From assembly GCF_000155615.1 (NCBI RefSeq), contig NZ_DS989915.1, positions 1,412,249 to 1,472,428 on the forward strand: DNA of 60,180 bases, given 5' to 3'. The position numbers and the translations under genes are program-made. Below are positions 18,636 through 26,286 of this stretch, in pieces (position 1 is the first letter of the stretch; every line of letters begins with the position of its first letter). This DNA is from Alcanivorax sp. DG881. GTDB taxonomy: Bacteria > Pseudomonadota > Gammaproteobacteria > Pseudomonadales > Alcanivoracaceae. The notes below the pieces were generated by a model that saw only the letters and a list, made by a program, of their open reading frames with translations, made no database searches and had not been told where the DNA came from.

Positions 18636-19549
18636 CGCTTGCTCTCACCCTCAGCCTCCTGCTCGGCGGCATCGCCCGGGCAGAAATTTTCCAGTGGCGT
18701 GACGCCAACGGCAAATTGCATTTCGGTGACCGCCCGCCGGAAGATGCACAAACCCAAACCGTCACCCCGGATATCAGCCCGCAACTCAAAGAACTCGAGA
18801 TCAACGTCAAACGTCAGGACTTCACCCTGTCTGGCGACTTGCAGCAACAAACGCTGGATAACATTAGCAACATCTACCAGCGCTACCGCCGGGACTTCGG
18901 CCTGGACCTGCATGGCACTGCGGAAGTGAACCTGTACCTGATTGAGAAACAGGACGACTTCCAGCAATGGATGGTTGACCGGATTGGTACCAGCAGCCGC
19001 CATTATGCGGGCGTCTTTATTCCTGCCACCAATGAAGTGGCGGTGTGGCAATGGGCCGAGGATGAACGGCAAGTTGCCCAGACTATCCTGCATGAATCCA
19101 GCCACGTTCTGCTCTACCAGTTATCTCCCTCGGCCCCGGTCTGGCTGCAGGAAGGCCTGGCACAATATTTTCAGACCCTGGAGACGCAACCGGACGGCCG
19201 CCTGAAAATCAGTGCGCTGCCGGATGCCCAGCAGCGGGTTCAGACCTGGATCGAACAACAGCGCCTGATTACTCTGCGGCAGTATCTGTCCCTGGACGAT
19301 GCGCAATGGCGAAAAATGGCCCACCAGCTCAACGCCATTCCCTATACGGTTGCCTGGGCCACTACCGCTTTTCTCATGTCCAAACCCGTGGGCCGCGCCA
19401 CCCTGCGACAAATGCTTCAGGACCTGGAAAAAACCCACCAGCGTCCAACATTACAGCGTATCGAGCACCTCTATCCGGGTGGTATTTCGCGGCTGGAATA
19501 CGATTTCTTTCGTTGGGCCCAAAGCGATATGGCACCGCATTGGTATTAA
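18623..19549 (+). CDS. DUF4124 plus gluzincin-like metallopeptidase, exported
   Basis: Exported 308-residue protein: signal peptide ending near ARA/EIF, DUF4124 (EIFQWRDANGKLHFGDRPP), then a peptidase-MA-like domain. The zinc-binding HExxH is H157-E-S-S-H161, and EGLAQYF supplies a likely third ligand, E177. The start is TTG at 18623, inside the end of the preceding gene, with only a weak ribosome site, so translation may depend on coupling. The shared N-terminal module suggests the two genes arose by duplication or are partners. Substrate unknown. Confidence 0.78.
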   Translation: MRFLALALTLSLLLGGIARAEIFQWRDANGKLHFGDRPPEDAQTQTVTPDISPQLKELEINVKRQDFTLSGDLQQQTLDNISNIYQRYRRDFGLDLHGTAEVNLYLIEKQDDFQQWMVDRIGTSSRHYAGVFIPATNEVAVWQWAEDERQVAQTILHESSHVLLYQLSPSAPVWLQEGLAQYFQTLETQPDGRLKISALPDAQQRVQTWIEQQRLITLRQYLSLDDAQWRKMAHQLNAIPYTVAWATTAFLMSKPVGRATLRQMLQDLEKTHQRPTLQRIEHLYPGGISRLEYDFFRWAQSDMAPHWY

Positions 19550-19554
19550 GAGAG

Positions 19555-19582
19555 ACGCAACACGCTTCACGCTACAAGCTGC
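19555..19582 (+). repeat. Type 1 heptamer array after the metallopeptidase gene
   Basis: Four perfectly phased 7-base units start 6 bases after the stop codon: ACGCAAC, ACGCTTC, then two more ending GC-N3. Confidence 0.75.
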
Positions 19583-19630
19583 AACGCAAGCCAGGTAACC
19601 CCTGAAAAACTCCCTGCATCACTGATTTTC

Positions 19631-19708
19631 TGTGGGAAGAGATGCTTGCATCACGAATAACGACGGTGCGCTACAGGCACTTTCGCGATGCGAGCATCGC
19701 TTCCCACA
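19631..19708. repeat. Long inverted repeat
   Basis: Two 26-base arms (19631-19656 and 19683-19708) are complementary at 23 positions around a 26-base loop. The outer arm begins TGTGGGAAG. It lies in the convergent gap before folK. The first bases of the window (AGTGGCGCT) match the sequence immediately after this element, so another copy may end at the window edge. Confidence 0.8.
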
Positions 19709-19754
19709 GTGGCGCTGGAACTCCTTGGGAGAGACGGCATATTAAAAACCGCCG

Positions 19755-20276
19755 TTATTCATCCTCGAACGGCACCACCCACAAATTCTGCCCACTGAAA
19801 TCTGCTGCTTTCAGCAATGCCTGATAAGACGTTTTTGTTTCGGGATGCAGCGCATCCGGGGCCAGATCCACCAGGGGTTTCAACACAAAAGCATGTTTGA
19901 GGATTTCATCGCGGGGCAGCTGGACGCCATCCACTTCCCCCACACAGTCGTCGTAGGTAAGGATATCGATATCCAGGGTTCGGCTGGAAAACTTTTTCTC
20001 GCCTCGCACCCGGCCATGGTCTTTTTCGATGTCCTTCAGGCAAGCCGCCAGGTCCCCGACACTCAGACTCGTCTTCAGCCCCACCACCAGGTTATAAAAA
20101 GCATCGCCGTCGAAACCCACCGCTTCACTTTCGTACACCGGGCTGATTGCCAGCGGTGAAAATACCCGGGCCAGCGCTTTCAGCCCAGAGCGGATATTGT
20201 GCTCACGGTCGATATTGGAGCCCAGGCTAAGGAATACCTGAGCCTGAGACGCGTCACCTTCCAGCGCTTCACCCAT
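19755..20276 (-). CDS. folK: 6-hydroxymethyl-7,8-dihydropterin pyrophosphokinase
   Basis: Transfers pyrophosphate from ATP to the pterin in folate synthesis. The 173-residue product from ATG 20276 shows FLSLGSNIDREHNIRSGL, ISPVYESEAVG, and the catalytic DHGRVRGEKKFSSRTLDIDILTYDD with the two metal-binding Asp. It then has LPRDEILKHAFVLKPLVDLAP. The frame can also start at a TTG (20297), but the ATG has a GGGGTG site at a sensible distance. It overlaps the folB end by 8 bases, consistent with coupling. Confidence 0.95.
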   Translation of the reverse strand: MGEALEGDASQAQVFLSLGSNIDREHNIRSGLKALARVFSPLAISPVYESEAVGFDGDAFYNLVVGLKTSLSVGDLAACLKDIEKDHGRVRGEKKFSSRTLDIDILTYDDCVGEVDGVQLPRDEILKHAFVLKPLVDLAPDALHPETKTSYQALLKAADFSGQNLWVVPFEDE

Positions 20277-20631
20277 CGGGACGTTCACCCCGCTCAATGA
20301 TCACACCCACATCCCGTGCCCCACGCAGAGCGCCCGGTTTGCTGAGCCGCAGCTTCAGCCACGGCACCTGAAATTCCTTGAGGACCAGCTGCGCCACGTT
20401 CTCGGCCAGCGTCTCAACCAGCTGAAACTCGCTGCTTTCGATAAAGGCAATCAACCGCTTGCCGATAGCCTTGTAGTCCAGGGCATCGTCGATGTGATCC
20501 GATGCTGCCCCCCTGCGAATGTCCGCCGCCATTTCCAGGTCCAGACTGACGGTCTGGCGAATACGGCGCTCCCAGTCAAAAATGCCGATCACGGTATCCA
20601 CTTTCAAATCATTGATATAAACAATATCCAT
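20269..20631 (-). CDS. folB: Dihydroneopterin aldolase
   Basis: Converts 7,8-dihydroneopterin to 6-hydroxymethyl-dihydropterin, the substrate of FolK. From ATG 20631 the product is 120 residues, the usual length. It has MDIVYINDLKVDTVIGIFDWER at the N-terminus, DYKAIGKRLIAFIESSEFQLVETLAE with the conserved Glu, and LRLSKPGALRGARDVGV at the end. The longer upstream frame lacks family similarity. It is divergent from plsY. Confidence 0.95.
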   Translation of the reverse strand: MDIVYINDLKVDTVIGIFDWERRIRQTVSLDLEMAADIRRGAASDHIDDALDYKAIGKRLIAFIESSEFQLVETLAENVAQLVLKEFQVPWLKLRLSKPGALRGARDVGVIIERGERPDG

Positions 20632-20822
20632 ACTCGATCTCTTGGCGTGGCATTCACCGGCACCTACGCTGACACAGGGCCTCTGGCGGATGAATCCCAT
20701 TTCAGGTAATCAGATGTTACGCTTGCAGCGCAGGCAATAACGCCCTGCTGTGTACAATGTCACCCCATGTATTACAGGGCGCAAATTTCGCTGCCTCAGC
20801 GATTGAAGGGAGATTATAGCCG

Positions 20823-21437
20823 GTGCAAGCAGGGACATTACAGGACGTCTGGTTTTGGCTGCTGCCATTGTGCGTAGCCGGCTATCTGATGGGCTCCATT
20901 TCCAGTGCCATTCTGGTGTGCCGACTGTTCGGCTACCCGGACCCGCGCACCGAGGGCTCCAACAACCCCGGGGCCACCAATGTGCTGCGCATTGGCGGTA
21001 AACCGGCGGCCGCGCTCACCTTGCTCGGTGATGTACTCAAAGGGGTCATTCCCGTGGTGCTGGCCCGCTCTCTGGATATGGGGCCCTTTGTCGCCGCCCT
21101 GGTGGGAACCTTCGCTTTTCTCGGTCACTTGTACCCGGTGTTCTTCCATTTTCAGGGTGGCAAGGGCGTGGCCACGGCTTTCGGGCTGTTATTCGCCCTG
21201 CACTGGCCCAGCGGGCTGCTTGCCGGTGGCACCTGGCTGCTGGTTTTTGCCCTCAACCGCATTTCTTCCATCGCCTCACTCAGCGCCTTTGTGGTGGCAC
21301 CGGCGTGTATCTTTGCCTGGTTGCCCCAGGCCTTCTGGCCCATGCTGGCCCTGTCACTGGTGATGATCGCCCGGCACCGCAGCAACCTGCAGAAAATCCT
21401 GCGCGGGGAAGAACTGGGGTTCAGAAAGAAAGACTAA
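20823..21437 (+). CDS. plsY: Acyl-phosphate:glycerol-3-phosphate acyltransferase
   Basis: Inner-membrane enzyme that acylates glycerol 3-phosphate at position 1 using acyl-phosphate from PlsX, starting phospholipid synthesis. The 204-residue product has five or more hydrophobic segments and the family motifs GYLMGSISSA, SNNPGATNVLR, GDVLKG and FHFQGGKGVATAFG. The start is GTG at 20823. Adjacency to tsaD and folB is common in gammaproteobacteria. A type 2 heptamer array begins 3 bases after its stop. Confidence 0.96.
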   Translation: MQAGTLQDVWFWLLPLCVAGYLMGSISSAILVCRLFGYPDPRTEGSNNPGATNVLRIGGKPAAALTLLGDVLKGVIPVVLARSLDMGPFVAALVGTFAFLGHLYPVFFHFQGGKGVATAFGLLFALHWPSGLLAGGTWLLVFALNRISSIASLSAFVVAPACIFAWLPQAFWPMLALSLVMIARHRSNLQKILRGEELGFRKKD

Positions 21438-21440
21438 AAA

Positions 21441-21511
21441 AGTGACGAGGTACGAGTTTCGAGTCCCGAAAACCAGACTGTCCCGGGTTTTGACTTTCAT
21501 AACTCGTCACT
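21441..21511. repeat. Type 2 heptamer array with facing partner
   Basis: Four units at 21441-21468 (AGTGACG, AGGTACG, then AGTTTCG and AGTCCCG as the next pair). On the other strand two units run 21511-21498 (AGTGACG, AGTTATG). The outer GTGACGAG/CTCGTCAC arms are perfect. It lies in the plsY-tsaD convergent gap and belongs to the same family as 725-814. Confidence 0.75.
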
Positions 21512-21559
21512 CGCCCATCGTGGCGCCAGCGGCGCGCCCACGGCAAGGCAGCTGGTCGT

Positions 21560-22585
21560 TTATAGAGAGGCCAGTTCCGTCAGCGGCCAGCGCGGGCGGA
21601 TCTTGATGGGCAGGGCGGCCTGCTCACCGGCCTGCAATCGCAAGGCACCGGCAAAGGCGATCATGGCGCCATTATCGGTGCAGTACTGGGGAGCCGGGTA
21701 GTAGACGTCCACGCCACGCTTCTTCATCTGCTCCGCCAGCTTCGCGCGCAACGACTGATTGGCACTGACGCCACCCGCCATCACTAACCGTTTGTGCCCG
21801 GTCTGCTCCACCGCACGGCGGCATTTGATCACCAGGGTATCCACCGCTGCTTCCTCGAAGGCACGGGCAATATCGGCCCGGTCCTGCTCGCCCAACGCGT
21901 CCTTGCCGCCCAGATCATTAATGGTGTTCAGGGTGAAGGTCTTAAGCCCGGAAAAGCTCATATCCAGCCCCGGGCGATCCGTCATCGGGCGGGGAAAACG
22001 AAACCGCCCCGCCGTGCCCTGCTGGGCCAGCGCAGCAATGCGTGGCCCACCCGGATAACCCAGCCCCATCATTTTCGCGGCCTTGTCGAACGCTTCACCT
22101 GCAGCATCATCTACCGATTCGCCCAGAATGGCGTAGTCTCCCAGCCCCTGGGCATCCAGCAGCAGGGTATGCCCGCCACTGACCAGCAGGGCCACAAACG
22201 GAAACGCCGGCGCATTGGGTTCCAGCAACGGCGCCAGCAGGTGCCCTTCCATATGATGCACCGCTACCGCAGGCACATCCCAGCCAAACGCCAGTGAACG
22301 GGCCACGCCGGCGCCCACCAGCAAGGCGCCGGCCAGCCCCGGGCCGGCAGTATAGGCAATACCATCGAGCTGCTCCGCCCGCGTATCGGCGGCATCCATG
22401 ACTTCACGCACCAGCGGCAGAACCCGCTGCACATGGTCACGGCTGGCCAGCTCCGGCACCACCCCGCCATAACGGGCATGCATCTCCACCTGACTATAGA
22501 GCGCCTGGCCCAGCAGGCCCTGCTCGGTGTCATAGATGGCCACGCCGGTCTCGTCGCAGCTTGATTCAATACCCAATACGCGCAT
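21560..22585 (-). CDS. tsaD: tRNA threonylcarbamoyladenosine synthase, transferase subunit
   Basis: Transfers the threonylcarbamoyl group to A37 of ANN-decoding tRNAs with TsaB and TsaE. From ATG 22585 the product is 341 residues and begins [19 protein letters not shown]. The metal-binding HHMEGH lies at about 109-115, followed by [30 protein letters not shown] and [13 protein letters not shown]. The open frame upstream of this ATG has no family similarity. It is divergent from rpsU, as in many gammaproteobacteria. Confidence 0.96.
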   Translation of the reverse strand: MRVLGIESSCDETGVAIYDTEQGLLGQALYSQVEMHARYGGVVPELASRDHVQRVLPLVREVMDAADTRAEQLDGIAYTAGPGLAGALLVGAGVARSLAFGWDVPAVAVHHMEGHLLAPLLEPNAPAFPFVALLVSGGHTLLLDAQGLGDYAILGESVDDAAGEAFDKAAKMMGLGYPGGPRIAALAQQGTAGRFRFPRPMTDRPGLDMSFSGLKTFTLNTINDLGGKDALGEQDRADIARAFEEAAVDTLVIKCRRAVEQTGHKRLVMAGGVSANQSLRAKLAEQMKKRGVDVYYPAPQYCTDNGAMIAFAGALRLQAGEQAALPIKIRPRWPLTELASL

Positions 22586-22637
22586 GGTGCTCAACCCTGT
22601 GAAATTGCGGCGCCATGATAGCGCCAGACGCCCGGAT

Positions 22638-22665
22638 TTGCATTTATTCCCCACTCAGGTAGAAT
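22638..22665 (+). promoter_or_regulatory. Probable rpsU promoter
   Basis: A -35-like TTGCAT (22638-22643) and -10-like TAGAAT (22660-22665) are separated by 16 bases, about 80 bases upstream of rpsU in the divergent gap with tsaD. Confidence 0.55.
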
Positions 22666-22743
22666 CCCCGCCTCGCCGCACCCCGGGACCACCTGAGCCC
22701 GCGGCGAACCCATAAACTCTAATTTCTAGGAAGGTGATTCTTC

Positions 22744-22959
22744 ATGCCTCAGGTGAAGGTGAAAGAAGGCGAACCGTTTGATGTGGCCCTGCGCCGTTTC
22801 AAGCGTGGCTGTGAAAAAGCGGGTATTCTCTCTGAAGTGCGTCGTCGCGAGCAGTACGAGAAGCCCACACAAGAGCGTAAGCGCAAGCGTGCCGCAGCCG
22901 TCAAGCGTCACCTTAAAAAACTGCAGCGTGAGCAACTCGCACGCAAACGTTTGTACTAA
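22744..22959 (+). CDS. rpsU: 30S ribosomal protein bS21
   Basis: Basic 71-residue protein of the small subunit, near the 16S 3' end. [40 protein letters not shown] and the Arg/Lys-rich tail are the standard bS21 sequence. An AGGAAGG-like ribosome site precedes the ATG. yqeY follows after 14 bases. In most gammaproteobacteria dnaG and rpoD come next; here they lie about 21 kb away. Confidence 0.98.
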   Translation: MPQVKVKEGEPFDVALRRFKRGCEKAGILSEVRRREQYEKPTQERKRKRAAAVKRHLKKLQREQLARKRLY

Positions 22960-22973
22960 GGTATAGACGTCTG

Positions 22974-23420
22974 ATGAGTGCGCTCAAAGAGCAGCTCACT
23001 GCAGCCATGAAAGACGCCATGCGTGCCAAAGAAAAGGCACGTCTTGGCGTTTTTCGTATGGCGCTGGCAGCGATCAAGCAAATCGAAGTGGACGAGCGCA
23101 TCGAGCCCGATGATGCCCGTGTACTGGCGTTGCTCGACAAGCTGATCAAGCAGCGCAAGGATTCAGCCACACAATACCGTGATGCGGACCGGCCCGAACT
23201 GGCGGAAACCGAAGAAGCGGAAATCGTGGTACTCCAGGAATTCCTCCCCACCCAGCTCAGCGATGCCGAAATCGATTCCCTTATCGATGACGCCATGGCG
23301 CAAACCGGTGCGTCCGGTATGCAGGATATGGGCAAGGTGATGGGCATTCTCAAGCCGCAATTGCAGGGTCGTGCCGACATGGGCGCCGCCAGCGGCAAGG
23401 TTCGCGCCAAACTGGGCTGA
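22974..23420 (+). CDS. GatB/YqeY domain protein
   Basis: A 148-residue protein of the YqeY family, related to the tRNA-binding tail of the GatB amidotransferase subunit. It is usually found between rpsU and dnaG, and its function is not established. Typical stretches are LKEQLTAAMKDAMRAKEKARLGVFRMALAAIKQIEVDERI, DARVLALLDKLIKQRKDSATQY and MQDMGKVMGILKPQLQGRADMG. The intact gene ends just before a 159-base convergent gap. Confidence 0.93.
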   Translation: MSALKEQLTAAMKDAMRAKEKARLGVFRMALAAIKQIEVDERIEPDDARVLALLDKLIKQRKDSATQYRDADRPELAETEEAEIVVLQEFLPTQLSDAEIDSLIDDAMAQTGASGMQDMGKVMGILKPQLQGRADMGAASGKVRAKLG

Positions 23421-23539
23421 GCCAGACTCCAGCAACAACACTTAGGTCTCCCCCCCTTATTCGTCCATTGACGACGAACGCTGTTTCCCTGCGTCTACGA
23501 TACGCACAAACACCGCAGCCTACCTGCGATGCACCGTAG

Positions 23540-23569
23540 GTCGGCTTAGGCCGAAGGCCGTAAGCCGAC
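23540..23569. repeat. REP-like hairpin
   Basis: GTCGGCTTAGGCC and GGCCGTAAGCCGAC form a stem with a single-base bulge around a 3-base loop, 11 bases beyond the stop of the minus-strand operon. No clear T-run follows on the minus strand. Confidence 0.65.
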
Positions 23570-23579
23570 AAGCAGCAAT

Positions 23580-24296
23580 TTAACGATAGCCGCCAGCAAA
23601 GACCGGCTCCGCCACGCCAGCGGCAACCGCATTGGCCTGCATCACCTGAGGAGACGGCAACACCAACAAGCCGCTATCGAACTCACGGATTGCCGTGGGC
23701 CGGTTCTGCTCAGTGGTGGCATCAGCCAGGCGGACGATAGCACTGTCATCTGTGTCCTCCTCCCGGGCCTCATCCTCTTCCGGCGGGTAGGCAATAAAGC
23801 CCTGCAGAAGATGTTTGTCTGCCAGCTCCTGGCGGTGCTCCGCCAGCAGATAGAACCGCACCAGCTGAGTCCCCTCGATCTGGCCCGAATAAGCCTGTCG
23901 CAGCACCGTTTCCTCATCCAGGTAGGTTTTGCCCGGGTCCTTTTCCTGATCCTCGTCGTCCTCGTTATCCAGCGCCACATCCGGCAACCAGACTCCCAGC
24001 GTCAGCGAAAAAGGGCGCGCTTTTGCTTTTTCGGACAAGAAGCCCATCCCCAGATCATCCAGGCTGGACAGGGTAAGAATGCCGTTGGATTTACCGTTGA
24101 TGAACATCCCCGCCGGCTGCTCCACCAACACCACGGTAAAGTCACTGATATCGTCTTGATACAGGTCATAGAGCCCCTGAGACGTGGCAATGCGCAGGTC
24201 TGTGGCTGGCTCGCTGGTTTGGGCCTCGTCGGCACTGGCCACTGCTGCGACGCTCAGACTGGCCAGCAACAGCATATGTTTAAACATTGCAGTCAT
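23580..24296 (-). CDS. Exported protein of unknown function, last gene of the adhesin operon
   Basis: I do not recognise this 238-residue protein. From ATG 24296 (ribosome site AAGGA, 6-base spacing) it has a clear signal peptide (MTAMFKHMLLLASLSVAAVASA/DEAQ). The mature part contains FTVVLVEQPAGMFINGK, FSLTLGVWLPDVAL, a very acidic stretch (about residues 110-120) and a second acidic region near 175-185. No cysteine or membrane helix is seen, so a soluble periplasmic protein is likely. It follows the OmpA-like lipoprotein gene by 26 bases and may help adhesin export or surface retention; that is inference from position. An upstream ATG (24326) would overlap the previous gene. Confidence 0.7.
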   Translation of the reverse strand: MTAMFKHMLLLASLSVAAVASADEAQTSEPATDLRIATSQGLYDLYQDDISDFTVVLVEQPAGMFINGKSNGILTLSSLDDLGMGFLSEKAKARPFSLTLGVWLPDVALDNEDDEDQEKDPGKTYLDEETVLRQAYSGQIEGTQLVRFYLLAEHRQELADKHLLQGFIAYPPEEDEAREEDTDDSAIVRLADATTEQNRPTAIREFDSGLLVLPSPQVMQANAVAAGVAEPVFAGGYR

Positions 24297-24322
24297 CTTG
24301 ATTCCTTTCATCACAGCCTTCA

Positions 24323-24949
24323 TCACTTCACCGCCTTGCGGGTTGCCGCTTCATCCTGCAACTGTTCCGCGTGATAGATATCCCATTGCCTTACCGACTC
24401 GTACTGAGGCGGCCGGGTCACCTGAACAATGGTTCTGCGCTGACGCTTGAACAGGCGGTGACGAACCAGTTCATCCGTAAAGATGTAGTCCTTGAGCTGT
24501 TCACCGTGAACACCTCGATTTAGCAATTCGCCGGAAATGGCTTCGGCCCGGCGCTCACCCAGCCGCTGGTTATACTGGATGGTCCCTTCCGGGCTGGTGT
24601 CCCCGACAATCGCCACCTGGCTGTCCGGTGAACTCAGCACATCACGGGCAATCTCATCCATCACTTCCTGCTGATCATCACGAATCAGCGACTTGTCGAA
24701 GTCGAAAAACACAAAATACAGCTGTTCATACCCTTTCCATTCCCATTCCGTGCAGCCTTGCCCATCGGCGGTGACGCCCGCTGGAGAGTTGGCGCACTGA
24801 TCCCTGGCATCCACCACACCGTCACCATCGGCATCGGCCAGTTTGAATGGCTGCGAGCGCTCCAAAGTCAGGGTTTCCGGAACAGAGGAGCTGCAACCCG
24901 CCAGCACCAGCACGACACTCAACATCATCATTCCGCGCATGCTCATCAT
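24323..24949 (-). CDS. OmpA-like lipoprotein with calcium-binding repeat
   Basis: Predicted outer-membrane lipoprotein of 208 residues. The lipobox VLAGC puts the lipidated Cys at residue 19. A thrombospondin type 3-like calcium loop (DADGDGVVDARDQC) covers about 39-52. An OmpA C-terminal peptidoglycan-binding domain runs from FVFFDFDKSLI to about residue 180. It starts in the tolC-like gene stop (ATGA). Such proteins anchor to the cell wall; in a type I secretion operon it may stabilise the export channel or hold the adhesin. LapA-type operons often carry an OmpA-like gene here. Confidence 0.88.
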   Translation of the reverse strand: MMSMRGMMMLSVVLVLAGCSSSVPETLTLERSQPFKLADADGDGVVDARDQCANSPAGVTADGQGCTEWEWKGYEQLYFVFFDFDKSLIRDDQQEVMDEIARDVLSSPDSQVAIVGDTSPEGTIQYNQRLGERRAEAISGELLNRGVHGEQLKDYIFTDELVRHRLFKRQRRTIVQVTRPPQYESVRQWDIYHAEQLQDEAATRKAVK

Positions 24950-26247
24950 TCTTCCCCTCTCACAAAACCTTCCGGATACGCAACGCGCAACGCATAGCCC
25001 AGCTGCCCGGTGGCGTTCATCAGTCGGTAGGATGAATTGATCTGGTCGTAATTGGCAGCCAGATAATTCTTGCGGGCCAGGAACAACTCCACCTTTGCGT
25101 TCAGAACATCCAGCAAGGTACGGCGCCCCAGCTCATATTGACGGATATAGCCTTCCTCTGCGGCAGTCGCAGCATCCACGGAGGTACGCAGCACGTCCTT
25201 CTGGCTGGCCAGCACCGCACGGGCCCGCCAGGCCAGCTCCACCTCATCCTTGACCTGACGCAGCGTACCTGAGCGCACCGCCTTGGCTTCGTGCAGGCGC
25301 CACTGGGACGATGCAGAACGGGCAGTATCGCGGCCGCCGGCATAGAGGTCATATTCCATCACCAGCAACAGACGGGCATCTTCATCGCGCCCTTCAAAAC
25401 CGCCGATGTCATGGCCTTGCACCGCATCGGCTTCAATGGAAAAACGCGGCCAATAACCCGCCTTGTTTACCACCACTTCCTGCTCAGCTGCCTGAATGTC
25501 CGCTTTCGCTGCATCCAGCTCAGGGTGATTATCAAACGCCCGCTGCAGCGCCAGCTTCGGCGTTGCCGGAATCACGCTTTCATCCGGCACCGGCTGCACC
25601 AAAGTATCGATATCGTGACCGACCAGAGAGCGCAGCTGGGTGCGCTGATCTTCCAGGTTATTGGTCGCGGCCAAAAGCGAGCTACGCGCATTGGCCAGGC
25701 GTGCCGCCACCTGGGCAATATCCGATTCACTGGCCAGCCCCCGCTCAGTGCGGCTGGTAATGAATTCCAGAATATTTTCGTGGTCCTGAACGTTGTTGAA
25801 TGTAAGCTCGGCGATGTCCTTGGCCTTGAGGGTTTCCAGATACACACTGGCCACATCCAGCGCCAGGTTTTCTGCTTCACTAATCAGCCCCAGCCGCTCG
25901 GCTTCCGCTTCCCGATCCAGGCGCTTCATGTTGGCACTGGTGCGAAAGCCGTCAAAAATCAGCTGCGACAACCGCACACCGATTTCATCCTGGGTCAGTT
26001 GCTCATCAATTTCCTGACCGGTCCGGTAATTGGTCCACTCCTCGCCCACTTGCCCGCGAATGGAGAGCTGGGGCAGATAATCCGCCGTGGCCGCACGCTG
26101 ATCCCGGTCCACGGACTGGTAACGGGCAAACCGTTCCTGAATTCTGGGGTGGGTATCGATAGCCTCGGCCACCGCCTGTTCCAGCGACAACGCGCTGACC
26201 GACAACGGTGCGCATAAAAGCGATACAGCAAGCCAAACCGTTCTCAT
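24946..26247 (-). CDS. TolC-family outer membrane channel for type I secretion
   Basis: Outer-membrane/periplasmic tunnel of the type I secretion system. From ATG 26247 (site GGAGAGGAAG) it has 433 residues, with a signal peptide ending at SVSA/LSLEQAV. Two outer-membrane-efflux repeats follow, with long heptad-rich helices and VRLSQLIFDGFRTSAN in the first and VMEYDLYAGGRDTARS in the second. The sequence is of the AggA/LapE adhesin-export type. The gap to the upstream membrane-fusion gene is 39 bases, and it overlaps the lipoprotein gene. Confidence 0.92.
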   Translation of the reverse strand: MRTVWLAVSLLCAPLSVSALSLEQAVAEAIDTHPRIQERFARYQSVDRDQRAATADYLPQLSIRGQVGEEWTNYRTGQEIDEQLTQDEIGVRLSQLIFDGFRTSANMKRLDREAEAERLGLISEAENLALDVASVYLETLKAKDIAELTFNNVQDHENILEFITSRTERGLASESDIAQVAARLANARSSLLAATNNLEDQRTQLRSLVGHDIDTLVQPVPDESVIPATPKLALQRAFDNHPELDAAKADIQAAEQEVVVNKAGYWPRFSIEADAVQGHDIGGFEGRDEDARLLLVMEYDLYAGGRDTARSASSQWRLHEAKAVRSGTLRQVKDEVELAWRARAVLASQKDVLRTSVDAATAAEEGYIRQYELGRRTLLDVLNAKVELFLARKNYLAANYDQINSSYRLMNATGQLGYALRVAYPEGFVRGEE

Positions 26248-26286
26248 TCTTCCTCTCCTTGAAGGCAACAACGTTTTTTCCATCTT

